Positions 27,035 to 35,197 of a stretch of 64,000 bases of DNA are shown in pieces. Made by a program: the position numbers and the translations under genes. Under the pieces are notes generated by a model. The model was not told the DNA's origin and did not search any database. It saw only the letters and a program-made list of their open reading frames with translations. Origin of the DNA: Desulforamulus reducens MI-1 (GTDB lineage: Bacteria > Bacillota > Desulfotomaculia > Desulfotomaculales > Desulfotomaculaceae); NCBI RefSeq assembly GCF_000016165.1, contig NC_009253.1:2266332-2330331 (forward strand), read 5' to 3'. Each line of letters starts with the position of its first letter. Position 1 is the first letter of the stretch.

Positions 27035-28648
27035 TTATTTTAATAAATTTATGGCTTCTAATATCTTAGGAATAACTTGTTTCTTTCTGGACACCAGCCC
27101 GGAAACAAATACACCTTGTTCTGCTGATACTTGAAAGGCAGTTGAGATTAGAGAATTATTCCTTGCTTGATAAAGCAAATAAGAGCCTTCGTTGATAATA
27201 TCGGTAATCACCAGCATTGTTAAGAAATAGGATTTATCCTGGTGGGTTTGCTCAACAAACTCAAAAAACTGCTTTTTTCTATTGAATACATCTTCAATAT
27301 CCAGGGTAAAAACCTGCCCCACACCAATGGTACTACCCTCTAAATCAAACTCCTTGAAGTCCCTATAGAAGATTTCTTTAATAGTAAAGCCTTCCAGGGA
27401 ACTCCCCATCTTAAACATATCCATAGCAAACTTTTCTACATCAAGTTGTAAAATTTTATTTAATTCTGCAACACTGTCTTTATCCAATGCTGTGGTTGTG
27501 GGCGATTTGAAGAGTAATGTGTCTGAGAGAATTCCAGCCAGCAAAACTCCTGCTATTTGCGGAGTTACATCCATAGAAAACTCCTTAAACATCTGGTACA
27601 CAATGGTGCAGGTACTTCCCACCGGCATATTGCGGAAGGCAATGGGCTTTGTTGTGCAAATATCACCTATTTTATGATGGTCTACGATTTCAAGAATTTC
27701 AGCCTCATTTAAACCCTCAGCACTCTGGGAATATTCGTTATGATCTACCAGAATAACCTTTTTCTTGCCTGGGTTGATAATCTGTTTCTTATTAATAAAC
27801 CCTTGGAATACATTTTCGTGGTTAACCACAGGGTAATTCCTATAGTTGGTATTTAAAATTTCTTCTTTTACTTCATCCAGATAATCATCTGCTTTGAACT
27901 TTACAATGCCACTTTTTTTCATAATCAAGGATACAGAATTACATTGGTTAATCAATTTAGAAGTAGTATAGGTGTCCACAGGAACGGTAATCATGGCCAC
28001 ATTATTTAATTGTGCCATTTCTAAATACACCTCAGGTATTTCTCCGTGCCCTGTTATAATAATTAGTTTTACTTGAGACCGAATGGCACACTCAAGAATA
28101 TCGTAGCGGTCCCCGACAATAATAATGTCATCAGGCCCTAAAGAATTTTGAATATTTTTATAGTAATAGGCAATCACGGATACTTTGCCTGTTACGTGAA
28201 AATCTTCCCCTACTAATACTTCTCCATTGAAATCTTTAACAATATTATCCAGCGAGGTATCTATTCTGTAAAAATCCCCTCTAATTAATTCCATGGCAAT
28301 ATCCTTAATGGTAAGGATACCTTGCAGTCTATTTTTATCATCAACCACTGGCAGGGTTCTCATATTATTTTGTTCCATTAATTTATAGGCAGATAAGATA
28401 GAGGTTGACGGAGCAATTCCTATTACCCTGTCACACTCCAGATCTTTGACCTGGGTCTTTACATTTCCTAAGACAATTGGAGTTGGCAATCCAAAATGGT
28501 TTAAAACAAACTCAGTTTCCTTGCTAATCTTTCCCAATGAACAAGGTATGGTGTCAAATCCCAGGCAATTTTTTAAATAGGATAAACCAATGGCCGAAGC
28601 CACGGAATCCGTATCCGGATTTTTGTGTCCAACAATAAACGAAGTCAT
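27035..28648 (-). CDS. Manganese-dependent inorganic pyrophosphatase with CBS-DRTGG-CBS insert
   Basis: A family II pyrophosphatase of 537 residues, larger than the ~310-residue basic form. The DHH domain starts MTSFIVGHKNPDTDSVASA; CBS1 is near 70-125 (MRTLPVVDDKNRLQGILTI); a DRTGG domain is near 130-240; CBS2 near 250-300 (YRNYPVVNHENVFQGFI); the second half of the DHH domain has EIVDHHKIGD near 325; the C-terminal DHHA2 ends with VSRKKQVIPKI. In this subfamily CBS/DRTGG domains bind adenine nucleotides (including diadenosine polyphosphates) and tune activity. AGGAGGAAG precedes the ATG. Confidence 0.9.
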   Translation of the reverse strand: MTSFIVGHKNPDTDSVASAIGLSYLKNCLGFDTIPCSLGKISKETEFVLNHFGLPTPIVLGNVKTQVKDLECDRVIGIAPSTSILSAYKLMEQNNMRTLPVVDDKNRLQGILTIKDIAMELIRGDFYRIDTSLDNIVKDFNGEVLVGEDFHVTGKVSVIAYYYKNIQNSLGPDDIIIVGDRYDILECAIRSQVKLIIITGHGEIPEVYLEMAQLNNVAMITVPVDTYTTSKLINQCNSVSLIMKKSGIVKFKADDYLDEVKEEILNTNYRNYPVVNHENVFQGFINKKQIINPGKKKVILVDHNEYSQSAEGLNEAEILEIVDHHKIGDICTTKPIAFRNMPVGSTCTIVYQMFKEFSMDVTPQIAGVLLAGILSDTLLFKSPTTTALDKDSVAELNKILQLDVEKFAMDMFKMGSSLEGFTIKEIFYRDFKEFDLEGSTIGVGQVFTLDIEDVFNRKKQFFEFVEQTHQDKSYFLTMLVITDIINEGSYLLYQARNNSLISTAFQVSAEQGVFVSGLVSRKKQVIPKILEAINLLK

Positions 28649-28821
28649 CTTCTTCCTCCTAAGAATGATATACCCAGCGTATTATAACAAGGTAACCTCG
28701 GTAAAATTGAAATCTATCCGACAATTGACAGATGCTTCTTTTCACAAATCTTTAACAACAAAAGCACCTGCAAATCCCAGTTTACTTAAATAATGATGAC
28801 AATTGTCCCTCTAAACATCCC

Positions 28822-28980
28822 TCAGACCCATGACTTCATACTATTGGCAGAGAGTTTCCCAATTATCTCAAGGGCTTTCTCAACTTCATCACTCCATTTA
28901 ACGGCAAAGTTCAGGCAAAAAAACTTTCTATAGTGCTGGCGGGACGAAAAGAGAACTCCGGGGGCAATGGATACAACACT
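28822..28980 (-). pseudogene. C-terminal remnant of a MocR/GntR-type aminotransferase regulator
   Basis: On the minus strand 52 codons and a stop read through a typical MocR/PLP-aminotransferase tail: VSIAPGVLFSSRQHYRKFF followed by LNFAVKWSDEVEKALEIIG. The motif 'I-A-P-G-x-L-F-S' and the R-x-F-x-x-L-N-F ending are characteristic. Nothing upstream in this frame continues the family; at 28980 the sequence switches to the transposition-related gene. I read it as the 3' scrap of a gene cut by insertion. Confidence 0.7.
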
Positions 28981-29843
28981 TGACTGTCGAGACCTATCTT
29001 CAGTTATTTGCTAATGGTTGCCCAGAACACCTCCGTCCCCAAGTCTGTCCCCACTGCTTAATTCAAGTAATGTTACATCGGCATGGTAAATACAACAGAC
29101 ATGCCTATACTCCGGAGGATCAGTCTCATATTCCTATCTATCGATTTATCTGCCCCAATCCCAATTGTAGAAAAACCACTGCCCTACTTCCGGCTTTTTT
29201 AAAAGAACATCACCCAATATCTTTTGATATTCAGGAGAAGGTGATACGCCAGCAAGCAGAAGGTAAGACGTTGGTTCAATTGTCAGGGGAACTGCTACGC
29301 CACTTAGGTGAAGAGACCCCATTCTCCATTACAAAAGCCAAGCGATTATTTGATGAGGCTTTGATGGCCCGGACGGCTCAAGGGGGTAAAGAACTAGTCA
29401 TAATATTAGATGAAGCCCAGGATATTAGTTCATCCCTGCTGTTAGAACTTAGATTCGCTCGAAATCAGCAAATGGACTCCTTATCCCTTTTTACCCTTAT
29501 TTTAGTGGGGCAACCTGAATTAAGGCGAACACTGCGTATGAATAAATTTGAGGCAATTACTCAGCGAATTCAACTTCGATATCATCTTACAGGATTAATG
29601 GCAGAAGAAACTGCAACGTATATTTGCCATCAAATGAAAACCGCCAGTCTGACAACCCCTCTGTTTTCGGACAGTGCCATAAAACTAATTCATACTGAAA
29701 CTAAGGGGATACCCCGATTGATTAACAGTCTTTGTAGTCAAGCCCTTTATGATGCCAAGCGACGGAACAGTGACGTAATTGAGGAAAGTATGATCGGTAG
29801 AATCCTAGCTGATGCAGAACGCCAACGCGGTACAGTCGGATAA
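28980..29843 (+). pseudogene. Chimeric transposition protein: DUF6431-like head fused to ExeA/TniB-like AAA tail
   Basis: An open frame of 287 residues made of two transposon parts. Residues ~1-100 resemble zinc-ribbon DUF6431 proteins of insertion elements (HLRPQVCPHC, then FICPNPNCRKTTALLPAFL). From about 105 it matches the C-terminal half of an ExeA-type AAA ATPase (Walker B VIILDEAQDISSSLLLELRF, then LILVGQPELRRTL). The Walker A half is missing, so the ATPase cannot work as is. The TTG start is only nominal. It looks like an internal deletion joining two neighbouring IS genes in frame. Confidence 0.7.
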
Positions 29844-30076
29844 TGAATTAAGTCCCCATTGCTCACAAGAAGATGTGGTAATGGGGATTTTTCCTATTAT
29901 CTTAAGAATTATGTCGAACATTATTAGAATGATCCGGGAAGTGCCCGGAGAAATTCTAAAAGAACCAGTATTGTACAGACAAACCCGGACATTTTTATCG
30001 AAAACCTTACATATCGAAATTCAAACTTGTGTATGATTGTTCTACCACCTGCCCCAAGACGCTCTTAAGGCGGTTT
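29844..30076. other. Probable transposon end region
   Basis: No gene. A weak hairpin with a T run (GTCCCCATT with AATGGGGATTTTT, 29851-29892) follows the chimeric gene. Farther on are short repeats of the form TGTCGAACATTATT, TTATCGAAAAC and TATCGAAATTC (29910-30026), like the repeated binding sites at ends of Tn7/IS-type elements. A TGTCGA also occurs at 28985-28990 at the other side. I could not define exact ends or a target duplication. Confidence 0.35.
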
Positions 30077-30259
30077 TTAGTGACATACTCTAATATAAAT
30101 AAACGAAACCTCTGCCCGGTTATGCCCTAAGGTTTCAGCCACTACTTGCAAAGCCCGTTCCCTTGTAAAACCAGCTTCAATCTTCTCGTTATATAGCTCC
30201 CTGGCAAAAGCATGTCGCAGCCCATGAAAGGTTAGTGCTCCCTTCTCCCATTCTCCACC
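30077..30259 (-). pseudogene. C-terminal remnant of a tyrosine integrase
   Basis: Sixty codons on the minus strand encode the catalytic end of a phage-type integrase: GALTFHGLRHAFARELYNE contains the R-H-x-x-R-type box (here HGLRHAFAR), followed by AETLGHNRAEVSFIYI with the H/R box and the nucleophile Tyr near the end. A stop (TGA at 30260-30262) closes the frame upstream, and a neighbouring frame there reads EAASLRRHEVENGR, which also fits an integrase, so a frameshift or deletion occurred. It lies 340 bases from the 3' end of tRNA-Pro(CGG). Confidence 0.72.
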
Positions 30260-30539
30260 TCATGTCTCCGCAAGCTAGCAGCCTCATGTTAAACACCAAA
30301 ATGCCACTACTCCATCCGGAGTGCAGCTACCGCTGCGTGGCTGAGCACATACTCCTGTCGGAGTTGCCTCGCTATGGTCGACATGAAAATTCCCCTTTCG
30401 TCAGTAAAATGCTAAAAGAAATCCCACCGACACAGCCTGGTGGGTAGATAAATTATTCTGAATTTTTTCTGACTCACAGAAAGATTTTCGAAATTTTAAG
30501 GGTGATTTCTGCGTGCCTTCGCCTTCCCTCAAAAAATCA
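30260..30539. other. Gene-free stretch between integrase remnant and tRNA
   Basis: About 280 bases of mixed composition. Frames here are short and family-less. One small hairpin (CCCACC...GGTGGG, 30422-30446) is visible. It probably represents decayed mobile DNA. Confidence 0.35.
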
Positions 30540-30582
30540 AAAAACCCGTGAGTCCTTGATTTTCAAACACTCACGGGTTTTT
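30540..30582 (-). terminator. Terminator of tRNA-Pro(CGG)
   Basis: A 14-bp perfect stem (AAAAACCCGTGAGT with its complement) and a 15-base loop, followed by TTTTTTGATTTTTT on the minus strand, 14 bases after the tRNA CCA end. Confidence 0.88.
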
Positions 30583-30596
30583 CTTATAAATGTAAA

Positions 30597-30673
30597 TGGT
30601 CGGGGCGACAGGATTCGAACCTGCGGCCTTTGATTCCCGAAACCAACGCGCTACCAAACTGCGCCACGCCCCG
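30597..30673 (-). tRNA. tRNA-Pro (anticodon CGG)
   Basis: 77 bases with encoded CCA. The acceptor stem is CGGGGCG/CGCCCCG, D-arm GCGC...GCGC, anticodon stem TTGGT/ATCAA with loop TTCGGGA (CGG anticodon), and T-arm GCAGG TTCGAAT CCTGT. It reads proline CCG codons. Confidence 0.96.
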
Positions 30674-30816
30674 ATATGCTCTTGCAGTAACAGAAATTAT
30701 TATGACTTATTGTTTCTCATTTGTCAAGGACCTTTTATCCAGGTAAACATATTTGTATAATCAGCTATCATTTGTTAATAATAAACCTAAACGTTTCCTG
30801 GGGGAGGGATCTTTTT

Positions 30817-31077
30817 TTGCAAAAAAATGTTGGTACAGCCGATAAAATTTTGCGAGCAACCTTTGGCATTGTCTTTCTGGCCCTGAGTGTTTTAAAAATA
30901 TTTGGTAGCTTTTGGTCCATTATTTTCGGTTTGTTGGGAGTAGAGATTCTTGTGGTTGCTGCCCTTGGTTACAGTCCCCTTTACGGTATTTTAGATACTT
31001 CCACCCGTAAACCCAAGCTCACTGTGGAAGAGGAGGTGGCTAATTGGACAACCGGAGTGCCGGATTCGGAGAAGTAG
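30817..31077 (+). CDS. DUF2892 (YgaP-tail-like) membrane protein
   Basis: An 86-residue small membrane protein. Its opening (NVGTADKILRATFGIVFLAL) matches the DUF2892 family, with two membrane segments separated by a Gly turn (about 13-32 and 38-58) and YSPLYGILDTST near 60. The TTG at 30817 is chosen because GGGGAGGG lies eight bases before it; upstream in-frame codons have no site. Function is unknown; relatives are fused to rhodanese domains. Confidence 0.75.
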   Translation: MQKNVGTADKILRATFGIVFLALSVLKIFGSFWSIIFGLLGVEILVVAALGYSPLYGILDTSTRKPKLTVEEEVANWTTGVPDSEK

Positions 31078-31293
31078 TAAACACTGCTACTAGTTATTTT
31101 GTTCAGCATTCGATAAATAGTAACAAGAAAGGTTCATCAAAGCCATTCAACAATCATACAGAAACAGGAATAGAATTAGATTACACTTCTGATCAACATA
31201 AGGACTCAAAGGTTGAATAAACTTCATTCAGATCAACATTTTTAATCTTAATAAATAAGGTCTTTCATTTTGAGTCTTCGGAAGGAGGTTCCT

Positions 31294-31410
31294 ATGTTTA
31301 GATGTTGTGTATGTGGCAAAGAAATTGATGAATCCAAAATGGTTTTAGATGAAGAGATGGACACAAATTATTGTGAGAATTGTTATTTAGCTGAACGTTC
31401 GCTGGAATAA
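31294..31410 (+). CDS. 38-residue zinc-ribbon-like mini protein
   Basis: A short gene beginning MFRCCVCGKEIDESKM with two Cys pairs (CCVC at 4-7 and CENC near 28), the pattern of a small treble-clef or zinc-ribbon protein. It has a strong GGAAGGAGG seven bases before the ATG and its own terminator, which makes it more than a chance frame. I do not recognise the family. Confidence 0.7.
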   Translation: MFRCCVCGKEIDESKMVLDEEMDTNYCENCYLAERSLE

Positions 31411-31424
31411 AATATCACCCTACA

Positions 31425-31460
31425 ATAATAAACAACAGGTTGCCACCTGTTGTTTATTAT
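31425..31460. terminator. Bidirectional terminator
   Basis: A perfect 16-bp stem (ATAATAAACAACAGGT and its complement, loop TGCC) between the mini zinc protein and the convergent PBP gene; it overlaps the PBP stop codon region. Confidence 0.88.
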
Positions 31461-33442
31461 TGATTCTCCTCATACTCATTTAATCTTTTTTTCTGCTTCC
31501 CTCTTTGGTCAGGTATCTCCTCGCTAAGCCCTTCTTGCTCCTTCCACCAGAAATCTCCAAAACAAGGTATTTTAGGCTCCGTCCCCTTAATAAAATAAGC
31601 ACTTAAGGTGTCACTGGAAAATACCGAAGCCTTTAGTCCATCATAGGCACAGATATTAACCTCAACAACCCCCACGGGTTTTTTAAAATCTGTTTTTTCT
31701 GTGCCCTTTAATGCTTCCTCAAAAAAGTTACCCCAAATAGGTGCAGCAATGTCACTGCCTGTTAAACCAACCTTTTTACTTTTATCATCGTACCCAACAT
31801 AAACCGATGCCACTAGCTCTGGAGAATAGCCAACAAACCAGGCATTGGTGGACTCATCTGTGGTTCCTGTCTTACCTGCCACTGGTCTCGAGACTAATTG
31901 GGATATTTGTGCCGCAGTACCACCGGGTTGCACCGCAGCCTTTAACATATCGGTAACAATATAGGCCACTTTCTCATCAACGACCTTGTAGCGCTGGGGG
32001 TGCGCCTCTTCCAAAACCCTACCTGAGCTGTCGGTTACCCTTAAGATGGATAGCGGTTTTGTTCGAATTCCTTCATTGGCCAGGGGGCCAAAGGCAACTG
32101 CCATTTCTAGGGGGGATACTTCAGCGGACCCAAGGGCCAGAGACAAATAAGGATCCAGTTTACTTTCAATGCCCATTGCTTTGGCATAACGCACCAGTAC
32201 TTCTGGTCCCAAACGGTCGGCCAATTGAACAGATACCACGTTATCTGAAATGGCCAGGGCCTGTTTCAGGGTAAAGGGACGATAATGATAGCCATGATAA
32301 TCCTTTGGCCTATATCCCCCAGGGTAGGTAATGGGCTTACAAAAAATAGTGGTAGCTGCGGTATATCCCGATTCAATAGCAGCGGTGTATAGGAATGGTT
32401 TAAAGGATGACCCCGGCTGTGATTTTGCCAATGCCCGGTTGTATTGAGATTTCTGCCAATTGCGTCCTCCAACCATAGCCTTTATATAACCATTCCTTGG
32501 GTCAATGGCTATCAAGGCCCCTTCCATATCTTTATTAACCTGCCCTAATCCCTGGGTTATGGCCCGTTCAGCAGCTTGCTGCATATCCATATCCAGGGTA
32601 GTCTGAATGGTTAAGCCGCTGGAATACAGTAACTCCATACCATTTGGATATTTATTTTTAAAATACTTAACCACCTCTGCAACAAAGTACGGTGCCTGTT
32701 GAAAATACTCTGTTTTGGCCTGTGGTTCTATGGTTTGGTCAAGGGCTTGCTTCTTTTTCTCCGGTGTAATCATACCCAACTCCAGCATTCTGTTTAAGAC
32801 AACCTGCTGCCTCTGCTTTGCTCCTGCTAAATTTGTTGTGGGCGCGTAATAACTTGGTGCCTTGGGTAGTCCCGCCAGCAAAGCACTTTCGCCCAAGGTT
32901 AGTTCCTGGGCATGTTTGTCAAAATAAGTCTGGGCCGCAGCCTCAATACCATAAGCTCCCTGTCCAAAATAAACATGGTTCAGATACATATTCAATATTT
33001 CTTCTTTGGTATAAGACCGCTCCAATTGTACTGTATAGTATAATTCCTTAATTTTTCTTCCTAGGGTACGTTCAGGCCCCAAATACAAATTCTTTGCCAA
33101 TTGCTGGGTAATAGTACTGCCACCCTCCACTATACGAAGGTTACGTATATTTATGAGAGCCGCCCGTGCCAATCCCTTTATATCAATGCCAGAATGTTCA
33201 TAAAAACGATAATCTTCAATGGCCACAATGGCTTGTTGCATTTCTGGAGCAATCTGGTCCAATTCAACTGGAATTTGATTGGTCTGAGATATGGTAGTAA
33301 TTAATTTATTATTGACATCCACTATCCTAGAAGGTGTTGGTACATCCGGAGGTTCCCTTTGTCCAATGTCCGCACAACCGGACGTGATATTGAATATAAT
33401 AATGAAACTCACCAATAGGAGAAATAGCTTTGGCCGTTGCAT
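31457..33442 (-). CDS. Class A penicillin-binding protein (transglycosylase/transpeptidase)
   Basis: A 661-residue PBP1A-type enzyme that polymerises and cross-links peptidoglycan outside the membrane. An N-terminal hydrophobic segment (LFLLLVSFIIIFNITSG) ends in a cysteine and could be either a membrane anchor or a weak lipobox. The GT51 domain has EDYRFYEHSGIDIKGLARA near 76 and GGSTITQQLAKNL near 107. The transpeptidase has SQPGSSFKPF (SxxK) near 340, SDN near 395 and KTGT near 520. It is monocistronic on the minus strand. Confidence 0.93.
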   Translation of the reverse strand: MQRPKLFLLLVSFIIIFNITSGCADIGQREPPDVPTPSRIVDVNNKLITTISQTNQIPVELDQIAPEMQQAIVAIEDYRFYEHSGIDIKGLARAALINIRNLRIVEGGSTITQQLAKNLYLGPERTLGRKIKELYYTVQLERSYTKEEILNMYLNHVYFGQGAYGIEAAAQTYFDKHAQELTLGESALLAGLPKAPSYYAPTTNLAGAKQRQQVVLNRMLELGMITPEKKKQALDQTIEPQAKTEYFQQAPYFVAEVVKYFKNKYPNGMELLYSSGLTIQTTLDMDMQQAAERAITQGLGQVNKDMEGALIAIDPRNGYIKAMVGGRNWQKSQYNRALAKSQPGSSFKPFLYTAAIESGYTAATTIFCKPITYPGGYRPKDYHGYHYRPFTLKQALAISDNVVSVQLADRLGPEVLVRYAKAMGIESKLDPYLSLALGSAEVSPLEMAVAFGPLANEGIRTKPLSILRVTDSSGRVLEEAHPQRYKVVDEKVAYIVTDMLKAAVQPGGTAAQISQLVSRPVAGKTGTTDESTNAWFVGYSPELVASVYVGYDDKSKKVGLTGSDIAAPIWGNFFEEALKGTEKTDFKKPVGVVEVNICAYDGLKASVFSSDTLSAYFIKGTEPKIPCFGDFWWKEQEGLSEEIPDQRGKQKKRLNEYEENQ

Positions 33443-33572
33443 TTTTTCCTCCTGATTTTTAGAATCTTTTTTAATTGTTTCCCTTTAACAAAACGGATAT
33501 GTGAAATTAAGGTAACCATAAAGTGCCATTAGAATATTCTATTACCATACAACTATTAAGGTTGGTGATAAT

Positions 33573-34334
33573 ATGCCAAGGCACGTGGCTCGACAGGGTG
33601 ATACTTTAAAAGATATCGCCAAAAAATACAAAATAAATCTTAATAACCTAACCATTGCCAATACTCACCTAGAAAACCCAGAGCAACTAAAATCAGGCGA
33701 TGTATTGTATATTCCTGATTGTTCCGACGGTACTTTTTGTCCCATTGAAGCTCGTTCCCTTAAACCACAGTTATTAAGCATGATGGGCTTTTCTCCACGC
33801 CAAATACAGGAACATTATAAGATTTATCAGAGCTATATTACGAAAACCAATGAAGTTAGGATGAAACTTCGGTCCATTGACATGCAGGGCTCTAACTCCA
33901 TTCACAGTTCATATCGATCTTTAAAAATTGATGAAAGCCAAACAGTAGCTAATGGTAAGCTTCATGAAATGTACTTTGATAACTTAGGGGGAAATGGAAG
34001 AACAGCAATTGGTAAGGTATTGGAAATTATTGTAAAAGACTTTGGATCTTACGAATTTTGGGAAAGGGATTTCCGCTCCACAGGCCTTGCCAGCCAAGGG
34101 TGGGTCATTCTAGGTTACGATTTTGATGACTGTCATCTGCACAACTACACGCAAGGTGCTCCAGATGTCGTACCCATTGTACGCTTCGAACCCTTATTGG
34201 TATTAGACGTCTGCGAACACGCCTATTTCCTTGATTACGGGACAAATCGCAACAGTTATATAGATGCATTTTTTAGAAACATTGATTGGTACACGGTGAA
34301 TTCACGGTTACAAAATCTGAAATCAACTTATTAA
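33573..34334 (+). CDS. LysM-domain Fe/Mn superoxide dismutase-like protein
   Basis: A 253-residue protein joining a LysM cell-wall-binding domain (residues ~3-48, VARQGDTLKDIAKKY and LKSGDVLYIP) to a Fe/Mn superoxide dismutase fold. Likely metal ligands are all present: His in QIQEHYKIYQSYI, His in LHEMYFDNLGGNG, and Asp and His in VLDVCEHAYFLDYG. There is no signal peptide; LysM suggests attachment to peptidoglycan or spore cortex/coat, perhaps loaded from the mother cell. The next gene, convergent, is also a LysM protein. Confidence 0.85.
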   Translation: MPRHVARQGDTLKDIAKKYKINLNNLTIANTHLENPEQLKSGDVLYIPDCSDGTFCPIEARSLKPQLLSMMGFSPRQIQEHYKIYQSYITKTNEVRMKLRSIDMQGSNSIHSSYRSLKIDESQTVANGKLHEMYFDNLGGNGRTAIGKVLEIIVKDFGSYEFWERDFRSTGLASQGWVILGYDFDDCHLHNYTQGAPDVVPIVRFEPLLVLDVCEHAYFLDYGTNRNSYIDAFFRNIDWYTVNSRLQNLKSTY

Positions 34335-34339
34335 ACCGA

Positions 34340-34373
34340 CAAAGGGCCAACCCCTTTCAGAGCTGGCCCTTTG
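34340..34373. terminator. Terminator between convergent LysM genes
   Basis: A 10-bp stem (CAAAGGGCCA / TGGCCCTTTG) with a 14-base loop between the SOD-like gene and the SleB-type gene. It is flanked by few T residues, so it is moderate in strength. Confidence 0.65.
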
Positions 34374-34378
34374 CAGCA

Positions 34379-35098
34379 TTATATTTTTGTAGCTTTAGTG
34401 GCAAATACATGATTACCAATTCGGGTAACTACAGGAAGTGTTTTTATCCATTTATCTGTTGCTACAATCGGATTATAAAAGAATAAGGCTCCGCCGGTAG
34501 GGTCGCGCCCCATAAGGGCTTCCAGCGCGGCTTTCATAGAATCTTCATCAGGTTCAAGATTAATGGAACCGTCCTGCACCGGCGAAAACTGATACACAAG
34601 GTTGTTGTTCTCTAAGATAATTTCCCGAATGCTCTTTGGAAAACCCGGACTCACTAAACGATTAAGAATAACCGCTCCTACAGCCACCTTACCCTCAAAG
34701 GTTTCTCCTCTGGCTTCTGCATGAATAAGCCTGGCCAAAAGCTTAATATCCTCTCGGGAAACATCCCCTCGAGATAAAACCATACCATAGGAAGAAATGC
34801 TGACTGTCGGTATGACAAGCCTTTGATCGGGATATATTGTCGTGTTCTTTAAATTATTGGCACGCATCAATGACCCTAAGGATACATGATAGTCTCTACA
34901 CACCTGATAGAGGGTATCCCCCGGTTGGACTGTGTAATAAACCTCAGAACTAGATCGGTCTGGATCGGAACCTTCACACTCTAAACCGCCTGCACCGTCG
35001 CCAGCCGCCCCCGTAGCTACTGTTGCAACCATAAAGCTGGAGGTAACTGCTACCAAAACCGCCATCAACGTGGCGATCTTACGGTACTTCTTGTTCAT
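34379..35098 (-). CDS. LysM plus SleB/CwlJ-type cell wall hydrolase
   Basis: A 239-residue exported hydrolase. A signal peptide (IATLMAVLVAVTSSFMVATV) is followed by a LysM domain (TVQPGDTLYQVCRDYHVSL near 55) and a SleB/CwlJ hydrolase_2 domain with LLARLIHAEARGETFEGKVA near 125 (the Glu is the likely catalytic acid) and GAVILNRLVSPGFP. The family contains spore cortex lytic enzymes active in germination. I start at the ATG at 35098, preceded by AAAGGAGG; an in-frame start seven codons earlier overlaps that site. Confidence 0.88.
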   Translation of the reverse strand: MNKKYRKIATLMAVLVAVTSSFMVATVATGAAGDGAGGLECEGSDPDRSSSEVYYTVQPGDTLYQVCRDYHVSLGSLMRANNLKNTTIYPDQRLVIPTVSISSYGMVLSRGDVSREDIKLLARLIHAEARGETFEGKVAVGAVILNRLVSPGFPKSIREIILENNNLVYQFSPVQDGSINLEPDEDSMKAALEALMGRDPTGGALFFYNPIVATDKWIKTLPVVTRIGNHVFATKATKI

Positions 35099-35161
35099 AA
35101 TTCCTCCTTTCTTACCCAAAACATAGTTTGTACAATTTTACTAAGAATATACATAGAGAAC

Positions 35162-35186
35162 AAAAAACGCCTAAATGGCGTTTTTT
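35162..35186 (-). terminator. Terminator of dnaD-like gene
   Basis: A 10-bp stem (AAAAAACGCC, loop TAAAT, GGCGTTTTTT) 11 bases after the stop codon. Confidence 0.88.
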
Positions 35187-35197
35187 ATGGCATACTA

